Positions 1 to 6,503 of a stretch of DNA of 12,788 bases are shown in pieces. The DNA is taken from the NCBI GenBank assembly GCA_012510625.1, contig JAAZHP010000127.1, positions 1 through 12,788 of the forward strand, written 5' to 3'. Position numbers and translations under genes: made by a program. Numbering within the stretch: the first letter of the stretch is position 1; every line of letters begins with the position of its first letter. The DNA comes from Bacillota bacterium (GTDB taxonomy: Bacteria > Bacillota > Dethiobacteria > DTU022). The notes under the pieces are model-generated. The model was not told where the DNA came from. It was given only the letters and a program-made list of their open reading frames with translations, and did not search any database.

Positions 1-669
1 CAGCCCTTCAATTGCATACGCCCTGACAGGAGAGGAATCCAGCCCCTTGATGAAAAGGGGAGTATAGGAAATGAAAAAAACATTCTTTTCCAGAAGTTCA
101 AGATTGTTCAGCACTTCCAAAAAAAGAATGTTTTCTGCCATTAACACATCATGAAAAGCGGATACATCATCGTTGTTGTTCTCGATGGATACCCCGTTGC
201 CGAAACCTACACATTTCACTTTTTTGTCACGCAACCAAATTGCAGTTTCCCGGTTGACAAAGAGACGCCTGTCTTCTTCTGTATTGGTCTTTTCTGTAAA
301 AGGTGGTATCCGGTAGGGAGAATCTAAAATTATAATGTCATCCGGCTGGAGCAATCCCTTGCAATGCACTTCCAGCGCGGCCGGTGTAATATAGCTGTTA
401 GGCGCCAGGTCGCTAAAATTAACATATATTGCCCGTCCCATGAAAGAAGTCAGAGGTATAGTAGATACATCAGGCCAATCCTCATGGTGATGGTAGGGAC
501 ACTCCACATGTGTTCCCAGGTGGCTGGTAATATCCATGTGCGTATGGAAGTCCGGGATGGGATCATCGGTTCTAAACCTGAACAAACTGCATCTTCTACT
601 CTCAGTTTGGGGATCCAAAGGCTTAGTTAAATCAATAACCCTTAAGTTTCCTAGCTGGTATACACTCAT
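1..669 (-). CDS. Cyclase-family hydrolase (kynurenine formamidase-like), C-terminus cut by window edge
   Basis: The first 223 residues of a protein of the cyclase/kynurenine formamidase superfamily (PF04199), metal-dependent hydrolases of amide or lactone-type bonds. Residues 50-60 read HLGTHVECPYH, matching the family metal motif HxGTHxDxPxH except that the usual Asp is Glu at residue 56. A second family-like segment, FHDVLMAENILFLEVL, lies near residues 172-187. No signal peptide or membrane segment is seen, so a cytoplasmic enzyme is likely. The ATG at 669 has GGAGG (676-680) 6 nt upstream. It follows the ketopantoate-reductase-like gene by 35 nt on the same strand, so the two are probably one operon. 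The substrate cannot be told; the neighbours suggest a sugar-acid or keto-acid pathway rather than tryptophan degradation. The gene runs off the left edge. Confidence 0.85.
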   Translation of the reverse strand, partial: MSVYQLGNLRVIDLTKPLDPQTESRRCSLFRFRTDDPIPDFHTHMDITSHLGTHVECPYHHHEDWPDVSTIPLTSFMGRAIYVNFSDLAPNSYITPAALEVHCKGLLQPDDIIILDSPYRIPPFTEKTNTEEDRRLFVNRETAIWLRDKKVKCVGFGNGVSIENNNDDVSAFHDVLMAENILFLEVLNNLELLEKNVFFISYTPLFIKGLDSSPVRAYAIEGL

Positions 670-704
670 CTGTATCCTCCATAGGTATAATAGATATTAA
701 AACA

Positions 705-1619
705 TCACATTTTATTTTTATCTTCCAGGGCATGAACCAGTTCAACAATAAACTCGTGGCTGGGGACGGATACGCCAAGCTGCCTGGCTCTCTTGACCAC
801 TGAGCCGCTAATAGTATCAACCTCTGTGGGCACTCCATTTTTAATATCTGCATATATAGAGGTATAGCCTTCACGGGCTTGGTCCAGCACCGCTTTTATA
901 TCTGCGAGCACTTCATCGGGATCAAAATTGAGACCATCTGCATTGGCAACGTTAACCGCTTCCCTGACCAGGCGTTCCATTAAAAAACCGGCGTGCTCGC
1001 TGACAAGCATAAAGCCCAGTTGCACCTGTAAAACAGCAGTCAGCGCACTGGCTGAAACATTTAAAAATAGCTTATTCCAAATGTGCTTTTTAACATTATT
1101 GGAGACAACAGCTTCAATGCCGCACGCCGAAAATGTATTCGCAATCGATTCTATTGCTTTACCGTCACCTTCCAGCAAGCCGATTACGGTTTTCCCGCCG
1201 CCTCCATGATGAATATATCCTTCTCCAGTGATGGAGCTGTTGTGCTGGGTGGCTCCTATAATGATGCGCTCTCGCGAGACAAATTCTGAAAGAATATCCT
1301 CATGCCCCATGCCGTTTTGCAGGGACATAACATATGTATTATTGCCAATTAGCGGCCTGCTGCCGGCAAGGGCATCCCTGGAAAACATGGATTTAACAAA
1401 CACAATAACCAAATCCATCGTACCCAGGCCTGCAGCTGAAGTTACAGCCCTGGGACGAAAATTGCGCTCTCCATCCGGCTCCAGAATAGTGATCCCTTCA
1501 CTGTTAATCTTATCAACTCTTTCAGCGTTAACATCGAAGAGGCAAACGTCGTTGTGCTGGGACAGGTATCCGCCAAACAATGAACCCATTGCTCCTGCGC
1601 CAAGAACTGCTATTTTGAT
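705..1619 (-). CDS. 2-dehydropantoate 2-reductase family oxidoreductase, apparent ATC start
   Basis: An NAD(P)-dependent 2-oxoacid reductase of the ApbA/PanE family, 304 aa from the start chosen here, the usual family length. The Rossmann motif GAGAMGS is at residues 7-13, LQNGMG at about 100-105, the catalytic-type Lys (IWNKL) at 183 and PTEVDTISG around residue 266. The second Asn of the usual KxxxNxxxN substrate motif is Ser (LNVSASALTA), so the substrate may not be ketopantoate. No panB, panC or panD gene is near. The first in-frame ATG (1589) lies inside the Rossmann motif and would remove the first beta strand. GGAGGG (1627-1632) sits 7 nt before an ATC at 1617-1619, exactly where family members begin MKIAVLGAG. 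An in-frame TAA lies a short way upstream, leaving only CTG or ATC as alternatives. Transcribed from the promoter at 1679-1707. Confidence 0.85.
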   Translation of the reverse strand: MKIAVLGAGAMGSLFGGYLSQHNDVCLFDVNAERVDKINSEGITILEPDGERNFRPRAVTSAAGLGTMDLVIVFVKSMFSRDALAGSRPLIGNNTYVMSLQNGMGHEDILSEFVSRERIIIGATQHNSSITGEGYIHHGGGGKTVIGLLEGDGKAIESIANTFSACGIEAVVSNNVKKHIWNKLFLNVSASALTAVLQVQLGFMLVSEHAGFLMERLVREAVNVANADGLNFDPDEVLADIKAVLDQAREGYTSIYADIKNGVPTEVDTISGSVVKRARQLGVSVPSHEFIVELVHALEDKNKM

Positions 1620-1659
1620 AGAGCATCCCTCCAGTTCCGACCATTATTATTGGGAATTA

Positions 1660-1673
1660 TGATATCGATTGCA
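1660..1673 (-). promoter_or_regulatory. Cre-like LacI-family operator at the start point
   Basis: The minus strand reads TGCAATCGATATCA, which differs from the catabolite-responsive consensus TGWAANCGNTNWCA only at position 3. The central CG is the hallmark of operators bound by LacI-family proteins. Its place on the predicted transcription start predicts repression of the oxidoreductase/cyclase operon, by the adjacent LacI protein or by CcpA. Confidence 0.55.
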
Positions 1674-1678
1674 ATTCT

Positions 1679-1707
1679 AGTATAGCATAGTGATTTCTGT
1701 TGATCAA
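1679..1707 (-). promoter_or_regulatory. Sigma-A promoter of the oxidoreductase/cyclase operon
   Basis: On the minus strand TTGATC (1702-1707) is followed after 17 bp by TATACT (1679-1684). Both boxes are near consensus with ideal spacing. The predicted start point, near 1672, lies about 50 nt before the ATC codon and falls inside a cre-like operator at 1660-1673. Confidence 0.7.
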
Positions 1708-1737
1708 TAATTATTTAAGCTATTTTATTTGAAAATA

Positions 1738-1751
1738 GGGAAACGATTGCA
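1738..1751 (-). promoter_or_regulatory. Second half-site TGCAATCG, possible auxiliary operator
   Basis: The minus strand reads TGCAATCGTTTCCC, repeating the eight bases TGCAATCG of the operator at 1660-1673 in the same orientation, 78 bp upstream. The other half is poor. It could be a weak auxiliary site for looping, but may be chance. Confidence 0.3.
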
Positions 1752-1805
1752 TGTTTAGCAAAATATTATCAGGGCCCGGCCAGAAGCGGCGCCCATCTCT
1801 CCATT

Positions 1806-1830
1806 CTTTATCTTGAGTAGAAGGATAAAG
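1806..1830 (-). terminator. Weak hairpin just after the LacI gene
   Basis: CTTTATC (1806-1812) and GATAAAG (1824-1830) form a perfect 7-bp stem with an 11-nt loop, starting 3 bp beyond the LacI-gene stop codon. It is AT-rich and has no T tract, so termination activity is doubtful. Confidence 0.25.
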
Positions 1831-1832
1831 CT

Positions 1833-2819
1833 TTAAGTTGTTTCTCTCTCTTCGATAGATGAAAATATGAGTATTTTTTTATTTGGCTGTTTTCCATTCA
1901 GGGCGCTTATCAAGTTGTGGGCTGCAGTCATGCTCAGGTTTAAAAGTTTATTGTCCAGAGAGGTCAGCTTGGGATTGCAGATTTCCGCATATATGGAATT
2001 ATCTATTCCAATTACAGCCACTTGCTCCGGAATGGAAATAGCCATATCAATCAGGGCGCGTGTTCCTGCAGCCGCCAGAAGGTCAACGGCGTAGATGATC
2101 CCGTCCACGTCTGGCCGCTCTCTCACTATTTTCTGAGTAACTTTATATCCTCCCTGGAGGGTTCTCTCTGTTTCATAGACCAGGATCTCTTCACCAGGGG
2201 CAAGGCTTTGCACAGCCTGTTCGAAGCCTGCCTTCTTTGCCAAATTACTGGGCGTATGTAGATCGATTACAAACGCAGGGCGTCTATACCCCTTATCAAA
2301 GAGAAGCTTTACGCAGTTGGCCACCCCGTTCTGCTCATCCGCCAGGATCCCATATACGTTCGGCAAGTCGAGATAACCATTGGCCATAACGATAGGAGTG
2401 TCGCTTAAATATTTTTTTATGGCCTGCTCCACGGCCTTGACCTGAAAGGACGAGCCTATAAGCACCGCTCCTTCTACCCTGCGGCGTTTGAGAATGTTAA
2501 TGTAATTGGCTTTAGAAGCTTCGTCGGTACCGGTATTGAAAATAATGCAGCAATAGCCGAGCTTAACCAGCTCGCGTTCAATAATATAAGCTCCGTCTGT
2601 ATGATGGATGGTCCGGATATCGTCAACCAGTATGCCAATTATCTTTGAAGCCTGGGTTACCAGGCCGCGGGCGGCTTCATTGGGAGAATAATTGTATTTG
2701 GCAAGCAATTGCTGAATCTTCTTCTTCGTTTCCTTGCGTACGCCCGGTTTATTGTTGATTACCCGCGAGACGGTGCTGGCGGAGACCCCCGCCTCTTTTG
2801 CAATGTCGTAAATTGTCAT
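1833..2819 (-). CDS. LacI-family transcriptional regulator
   Basis: A 328-aa repressor of the LacI/GalR family. The N-terminal helix-turn-helix is at residues 3-25 (TIYDIAKEAGVSASTVSRV), the hinge helix at about 45-53 (SPNEAARGL, with the Leu that usually wedges into a central CG), and the periplasmic-binding-protein-like effector domain from about 58 to the end. The recognition helix resembles that of CcpA/PurR, which fits a CG-centred operator such as 1660-1673. The ATG at 2819 has GGGGAGG 6 nt upstream; an in-frame ATG at 2834 overlaps that ribosome binding site and is not preferred. It has its own strong promoter (2924-2951). Its position between iolB and the oxidoreductase/cyclase operon suggests it regulates one or both. 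The effector is unknown; a sugar or sugar derivative is usual for the family. Confidence 0.93.
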   Translation of the reverse strand: MTIYDIAKEAGVSASTVSRVINNKPGVRKETKKKIQQLLAKYNYSPNEAARGLVTQASKIIGILVDDIRTIHHTDGAYIIERELVKLGYCCIIFNTGTDEASKANYINILKRRRVEGAVLIGSSFQVKAVEQAIKKYLSDTPIVMANGYLDLPNVYGILADEQNGVANCVKLLFDKGYRRPAFVIDLHTPSNLAKKAGFEQAVQSLAPGEEILVYETERTLQGGYKVTQKIVRERPDVDGIIYAVDLLAAAGTRALIDMAISIPEQVAVIGIDNSIYAEICNPKLTSLDNKLLNLSMTAAHNLISALNGKQPNKKILIFSSIEERETT

Positions 2820-2905
2820 TGTACGCCTCCCCATTATCAGTAGTGATAAAATAGAGGAAATTTAAAAATGAGTGGCATACCGAAATATCTAAAAAAAGAA
2901 AATAA

Positions 2906-2933
2906 GGCTTATACCCTAATATCAGTATAAGCC
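2906..2933. promoter_or_regulatory. Perfect inverted repeat over the LacI-gene -10 box
   Basis: GGCTTATAC (2906-2914) and GTATAAGCC (2925-2933) are perfect 9-bp complements with a 10-bp spacer. The right arm includes most of the -10 box and the left arm lies just past the expected start point. This is a good position for an autoregulatory operator. It lacks a central CG, so a different regulator, or an RNA stem, remains possible. Confidence 0.45.
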
Positions 2934-2951
2934 AAAACAAATGCTTGTCAA
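2924..2951 (-). promoter_or_regulatory. Sigma-A promoter of the LacI gene
   Basis: The minus strand carries a perfect -35 box TTGACA (2946-2951), a 16-bp spacer and TATACT (2924-2929). It gives a leader of about 100 nt before the ATG at 2819. Confidence 0.75.
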
Positions 2952-2968
2952 GAATATGGCCGCAATCC

Positions 2969-2985
2969 ATTGCATTGTTTGCAAT
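2969..2985. promoter_or_regulatory. Palindrome ATTGCA-N5-TGCAAT upstream of the LacI promoter
   Basis: A perfect 6-bp inverted repeat with a 5-bp spacer, about 18 bp upstream of the -35 box. Its right arm continues as TGCAATC, matching seven of the eight bases TGCAATCG seen at 1666-1673 and 1744-1751. It is a candidate upstream operator. Confidence 0.35.
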
Positions 2986-2994
2986 CATGAGATC

Positions 2995-3031
2995 TTCCCG
3001 GTTTTACGCTGCTCTCATAAGCGTCCGGGAA
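2995..3031 (-). terminator. Bulged GC-rich hairpin after iolB
   Basis: TTCCCGG (2995-3001) pairs with CCGGGAA (3025-3031), and ACGCT (3006-3010) pairs with AGCGT (3020-3024). Together they make a 12-bp stem with a 4-nt bulge (3002-3005) and a 9-nt loop. It lies about 105 nt after the iolB stop and has no T tract. It may be an inefficient terminator or an mRNA 3' stabiliser. The rest of the 2820-3136 gap holds the LacI promoter and operators, and no gene. Confidence 0.35.
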
Positions 3032-3136
3032 AACCTATCTTTATCAGCGGAACCTAAAACAGTTTAAGGGAAATTGAAGCTGCCCTGCAGCATCTCCTTG
3101 TTAACTTCGCAGATGTTCTCTATCGGCTCCTCTTGC

Positions 3137-3931
3137 CTACTTATGAAGTTCTGCAAAATTAGGGTCGTCGTTTGGCAGCAATTGCCGGCTTCCGGTCCCG
3201 GCCATGCACCAGAGGTAGTAGAGTTTTACCCCGGGAGGGGCAGCCACAGGATGGTAGCCAAAGGGGATGCTGCAAGAATCTCCGTCCTTTATCAGGTAAG
3301 CGTTGCCCAGTTCATAGCCGTCTGTATACCACATCTGGACACCGAACCTGTCCCTTGGTTCAAGGCGAAAATGATAAATCTCGTGCATGGCTGTCTCCCT
3401 GCCAGGCACAAACTGGTCATGCTTGTGAGGCGGATACCCTGACCAATGGCCGGGGACATTAATGGTTTCGCCTAAAACTATTCTGTCCACTCTTCCTTCT
3501 ACATTATCGGTAAATATGTCATAGACCACCCTTTGCCACAGGTTTTTGCCACGGTTTTCGACCTTCACATCCCCGGGCGCCAGAACAAAGGGCGACAGCT
3601 TTTTTTCCGCCCGGACCTTGCAAACAGCTCCCTCAAAACTATCAGCGCCGACCACTTTAAAGACGCTGTCCCTGGGGATATAGACGGTGGTGGCTTTACC
3701 GGAAAAGACATTCTCGCGGCTGCCCAGAGATAGAAATTCCTGCCCTTCAACATAAACATCAGCCTTACCGCTTAAAATAACCAGGCCTATTTCAAATCCT
3801 TCTGAATGTGAACTAAAGCTTTCTCCCTTTTCCAATTGAATCAGGCCAAAAGAAAGCAGGCCGGCTGCTTCGGCAGGCGGTACAATTTCAGCATATCCTT
3901 TATACTCTTTTAAATCATATTTAAACTTCAC
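3137..3931 (-). CDS. iolB: 5-deoxy-glucuronate isomerase
   Basis: A 264-aa bicupin of the KduI/IolB family. IolB converts 5-deoxy-D-glucuronate to 2-deoxy-5-keto-D-gluconate in myo-inositol breakdown. The C-terminal cupin shows the metal-ligand pattern PPHKHDQF (about residues 167-174), MHEIYHFR (182-189) and GYHPV (225-229), typical of IolB. The start is a GTG at 3931 with GGAGG (3939-3943) 7 nt upstream; an overlapping ATG at 3933 runs straight into TGA and cannot be used. The protein is full length for the family. No other inositol gene (iolC, iolD, iolE, iolG) is visible here; the neighbours are DUF5317 upstream and the LacI gene downstream. Either it serves a pathway encoded elsewhere, or the locus continues beyond the left edge. 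Confidence 0.9.
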   Translation of the reverse strand: MKFKYDLKEYKGYAEIVPPAEAAGLLSFGLIQLEKGESFSSHSEGFEIGLVILSGKADVYVEGQEFLSLGSRENVFSGKATTVYIPRDSVFKVVGADSFEGAVCKVRAEKKLSPFVLAPGDVKVENRGKNLWQRVVYDIFTDNVEGRVDRIVLGETINVPGHWSGYPPHKHDQFVPGRETAMHEIYHFRLEPRDRFGVQMWYTDGYELGNAYLIKDGDSCSIPFGYHPVAAPPGVKLYYLWCMAGTGSRQLLPNDDPNFAELHK

Positions 3932-4046
3932 ATATATTCCTCCTTCGCAGAACTGTATATAGTAATTTAACTATCTCTTCCCCGGCACAAAAAAATTATC
4001 CCTCCCCGCTTCTGTTTTTGAATAAAGCCAAAGCTGTTTTAAATGT

Positions 4047-4075
4047 ATTATAAAGAATGAGAGAGAAAGTTTCCA
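4047..4075 (-). promoter_or_regulatory. Possible iolB promoter
   Basis: The minus strand has TGGAAA (4070-4075), a 17-bp spacer and a consensus TATAAT (4047-4052). The leader to the GTG would be about 110 nt. The -35 box matches only four of six positions and touches the hairpin at 4075-4098. Confidence 0.4.
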
Positions 4076-4098
4076 GCCGGGCCACAAACGGCCCGGCT
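4075..4098 (-). terminator. GC-rich hairpin after the DUF5317 gene
   Basis: AGCCGGGCC (4075-4083) and GGCCCGGCT (4090-4098) form a perfect 9-bp stem with a 6-nt loop, about 50 nt past the DUF5317 stop. On the minus strand a pyrimidine-rich stretch with short T runs follows, so it probably ends the upstream operon before the iolB promoter. Confidence 0.5.
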
Positions 4099-4146
4099 TC
4101 TGGCGATAGCTGGCATGCTTATTAAAGGTAGGTGACAGAGTCCCGG

Positions 4147-4698
4147 CTACTGCCGCCTTTCTCCTGTTGCCTGAAAAACCATGTGGTGCTGGATAAATAC
4201 GGCTATCCCCGCGCCGAGAAGAATGTCCCCGATGCTGATGACTTTATCGATCCTGTATGGAATGGGAATCTGATCGCATAGCAAAGGAAGAATTGATTCA
4301 TCCGTTAATGCCATATGCATGGGGCTGCCCGTACCGCTTAAAAGCGCCTCCCGCATGGTCGGCGTGAGCAATGCAGAATTTACAGGCATGAATCCTTTAT
4401 TGGCCGCAATCACGATGAGGTTAAGCAGAAGGCCCAGCCCTACGAGGATCATTCCCCGGTGGCTGCGGTTTAAGTAAACAAACCCCAGCAGAGGGGCGTA
4501 AGATATAACGTGCAGGTAGGGGGCTGCCGGAGCAAGAAATGACCGCCCCAGGTTAAAATCGATCATGATTGCCAGCTGTATTGCCAGGGCCAGTAGAGCC
4601 AGGGGCCAGCCGGGCAGGTTCAGATCCGCCAACTGCCGGATTTTCCCGCGCCGCAGCCAGCCGACAACTGCACCCAGCAAAACTGCTTCCATAAGCAT
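4147..4698 (-). CDS. DUF5317 family membrane protein
   Basis: A 183-aa integral membrane protein of unknown function, recognised as DUF5317 from its overall pattern and from the segment NKGFMPVNSALL near residues 103-114. About five hydrophobic helices are visible, roughly at residues 3-14, 31-46, 63-76, 83-102 and a C-terminal one near 153-172. The start chosen is the first ATG of the MLMEAV sequence (4698), with GGAG (4709-4712) 10 nt upstream. The open frame continues to an ATG at 4782, but those 28 codons are read from the GC-rich repeat at 4721-4761 (GGPGGYLKKS) and are not believable as protein. It follows the HD-GYP gene after a repeat-filled gap of 365 nt, so transcription may be separate. 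Confidence 0.75.
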   Translation of the reverse strand: MLMEAVLLGAVVGWLRRGKIRQLADLNLPGWPLALLALAIQLAIMIDFNLGRSFLAPAAPYLHVISYAPLLGFVYLNRSHRGMILVGLGLLLNLIVIAANKGFMPVNSALLTPTMREALLSGTGSPMHMALTDESILPLLCDQIPIPYRIDKVISIGDILLGAGIAVFIQHHMVFQATGERRQ

Positions 4699-4720
4699 AT
4701 TAAGGTCACTCCATTTCGAT

Positions 4721-4761
4721 TTTTTTAAATACCCCCCCGGCCCCCCTTTGGGAAAGGGGGG
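4721..4761. repeat. GC-rich palindromic repeat, left copy
   Basis: A T-run and AAAT followed by a C-rich tract, ending in the hairpin CCCCCCTTT-GGG-AAAGGGGGG (9-bp stem). An almost identical copy in the same orientation lies at 4958-4997. It resembles the REP-like intergenic palindromes dispersed in many Clostridia genomes. Confidence 0.8.
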
Positions 4762-4792
4762 AGAAGGGACGCCCCGGGACATCGGCCAGAAG

Positions 4793-4957
4793 CTGGAATC
4801 CCACCCCTACCACAACAGGAACACCGTTTCGGGCGGTCATAAGACCCGTCCTTACAAGGTACGGGGCCATTTCAATCGGGCGGGCGTGGAAGCCCGCCCC
4901 TACGCCTAAACGCATCACGTTCTACGGAGTATGAGGACGGGGGTGGAACCCCGCATC
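4793..4957 (-). repeat. Cluster of four degenerate palindromic repeat units
   Basis: Read on the minus strand, four related units occur: about 4931-4957 (GCGGGGTTCCACCCCC), 4874-4903 (GTAGGGGCGGGCTTCCACGC and its complementary arm), 4830-4855 (GTAAGGACGGGTCTTATGAC and arm) and 4793-4810 (GTAGGGGTGGGATTCCAG, half unit). The best is a perfect 8-bp stem, GGGCGGGC (4878-4885) with GCCCGCCC (4892-4899). With the flanking copies at 4721-4761 and 4958-4997 these fill most of the gap between the DUF5317 and HD-GYP genes. No gene is seen there. Confidence 0.7.
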
Positions 4958-4997
4958 TTTTTTTAAATCCCCCCGGCCCCCCTTTGGGAAAGGGGGG
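4958..4997. repeat. GC-rich palindromic repeat, right copy
   Basis: A near-identical direct copy of the 4721-4761 element: T-run, AAAT, C-rich tract, then the same CCCCCCTTT-GGG-AAAGGGGGG hairpin (4977-4997). The copies are about 237 bp apart and bracket the unit cluster, as if the whole block were one composite element. Confidence 0.8.
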
Positions 4998-5063
4998 AAT
5001 TCGGGCGCGTTATTTTATTCGGTAAAGAAGTGCCCTGGGACGAATTTAACAGGTGCAAGAGCG

Positions 5064-6368
5064 TTAGGATTCGGTTTCAGCAACAATCGCCTGGTTGTAT
5101 ATAAAGTCGCCGGAGCTCTTTGTTTTTTCCTCCAGGTTTAGCCGGGGTATGATCCGGATAAAAACTTCCGCTATACGGGGGTCAAATTGAGTCCCCGCGC
5201 CTTCTTTTATTTCCTGTATGGCGGTTGAAATATCCAGGGCTTGACGATAAGAACGGTCGCTGGTCATGGCATCGAAAGCATCAGCCACTGCCAGGATGCG
5301 CGCACCTTCAGGGATAAGCTCTCCTTTAAGGCCGTCTGGATAGCCCTGCCCGTCCCACCGTTCATGGTGGTGCTTGATGATATCCGCACCCCCGGCCAGA
5401 AATTTAATATCTTTAATTATAGTGGAGCCGATGAAGCTGTGTTCTTTCATTTGGGCAAACTCGGATGCGGTCAGATTGCCTTCCTTTTTTAATATCGCTT
5501 CAGAGATAGCCACCTTCCCCAGGTCGTGGATCAGGGCGGCATACTGCAAGAGCTCCACCTTCTCTTCAGACCACCCGAGTTCACGGGCCAGTGCCGTGGA
5601 ATAGGAGGCCACCCGGAATGAATGGCCCTTCGTGTAAGGGTCTTTGGCGTCTATGGTAGCCGAGAGGCTCCGGATCGTATCGAGAAAAGTCTGCCGCATA
5701 TTCATATAGGAGATAAATGACTGCCGGGCGATCAATATAGGGATTGAAAACAGTACAATACCCCACATGCCTATATTTTGATAGATCAAAGCAGTGATCA
5801 AGCCCAGGGGCGCCATGCTGATAAAGTTGGGCGCGCTCCACTTGATATTGGTCAGCCAGATCGAATACGGACGTTCCTGCCGGGTCAGGGCGACAATAAG
5901 AGTGACGAAAAAACTGTTCAAAAGAAAACAGAGCAATAATGGAACCAATGCGGCCGTCAAATAATAGAGCGAGAAATCCAGTTCTCCAGGGCGGAGCAGC
6001 CAAAATGCCAGCGCCGCTATACCGGTCGTGAGGGTAAGCTGGGCGGCGTTAAACAGATACTGGACCGGGCTCCTGCCCTTGCGCAGGGAGAGAAAATCGC
6101 CCAGCACACTGATGGTAACGACGATAAATGGTTGAAAAATAAGAACAGCAGCAAAGGTGACGGCAAAACTTACAGACACTACCACCCCGTAAGGGAGATT
6201 AACGGGGAAGGAAGCGGACAAAAAAATTAGAAAGAGAAAGAACAAAAAGGAGGCCCAGTTAACTTCGGCCCAGTTGGTAATGAAAAACAGGTAAACGAAT
6301 AAACCAAATGCGGCTATACAGAGGGCGGCAAGATAAGTTTTGGCGTTTGGTGGTAGAAGCGTTTTCAT
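5064..6368 (-). CDS. Membrane HD-GYP domain protein, probable cyclic-di-GMP phosphodiesterase
   Basis: A 434-aa protein with an N-terminal membrane sensor of about six to eight helices (residues 10-215) and a C-terminal HD-GYP domain (about 230-410). The domain keeps the metal and signature residues: H249 (KGHS), HDLGK 281-285, H310 (KEHS), HHERWDGQGYP 334-344 and D363 (VADAFDAMTS). HD-GYP proteins hydrolyse cyclic di-GMP to pGpG or GMP, and this one is expected to be active. The membrane region is MASE-like, probably sensing an unknown ligand, and joins the catalytic domain by a short linker without a PAS or HAMP domain. The ATG at 6368 has AAAGGAG (6378-6384) 9 nt upstream. A 26-codon gene lies 54 nt upstream on the same strand. 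Confidence 0.93.
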   Translation of the reverse strand: MKTLLPPNAKTYLAALCIAAFGLFVYLFFITNWAEVNWASFLFFLFLIFLSASFPVNLPYGVVVSVSFAVTFAAVLIFQPFIVVTISVLGDFLSLRKGRSPVQYLFNAAQLTLTTGIAALAFWLLRPGELDFSLYYLTAALVPLLLCFLLNSFFVTLIVALTRQERPYSIWLTNIKWSAPNFISMAPLGLITALIYQNIGMWGIVLFSIPILIARQSFISYMNMRQTFLDTIRSLSATIDAKDPYTKGHSFRVASYSTALARELGWSEEKVELLQYAALIHDLGKVAISEAILKKEGNLTASEFAQMKEHSFIGSTIIKDIKFLAGGADIIKHHHERWDGQGYPDGLKGELIPEGARILAVADAFDAMTSDRSYRQALDISTAIQEIKEGAGTQFDPRIAEVFIRIIPRLNLEEKTKSSGDFIYNQAIVAETES

Positions 6369-6422
6369 AAAACCCTGCTCCTTTGAAATATAAAAACATT
6401 GAAGCCGGGATAACAGTTTATC

Positions 6423-6503
6423 TTAGCCCCAGGTATAAAAGGCCCCGCCGGCTAGGAGCAAACTGGCCAGCGCAATGAGAACCTTCAGGATTGAACCTTT
6501 CAT
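6423..6503 (-). CDS. Small single-helix membrane peptide, 26 aa
   Basis: A short open frame encoding 26 residues: MKGSILK, then a hydrophobic run VLIALASLLLAGGAF, ending YTWG. It has an excellent ribosome binding site, AAAGGAGG (6511-6518) 7 nt before the ATG, equal to the strongest in the window. The make-up (short basic N-terminus, one transmembrane helix, tiny tail) is that of a bacterial small membrane protein; there is no Cys for a lipobox. It lies between the 214-aa hypothetical gene and the HD-GYP gene, all on one strand, so it may partner the membrane HD-GYP protein. Function unknown. A chance frame is possible but unlikely given the binding site and composition. Confidence 0.6.
   Translation of the reverse strand: MKGSILKVLIALASLLLAGGAFYTWG

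Noticed and set aside
1592..1626. ATG at 1624-1626 directly after the GGAGGG as the reductase start
   Set aside because: It is out of frame with the reductase, touches the ribosome binding site, and yields an unrelated short peptide.
3065..3136. Open stretch ENICEVNKEMLQGSFNFP after iolB, as a possible remnant gene
   Set aside because: Too short to match any family, and IolB already ends at a normal length; probably chance.
4706..4918. Open frame of 70 codons on the minus strand (GAGFHARP-type sequence)
   Set aside because: It is a translation of the palindromic repeat units and has no independent coding signal or ribosome binding site.
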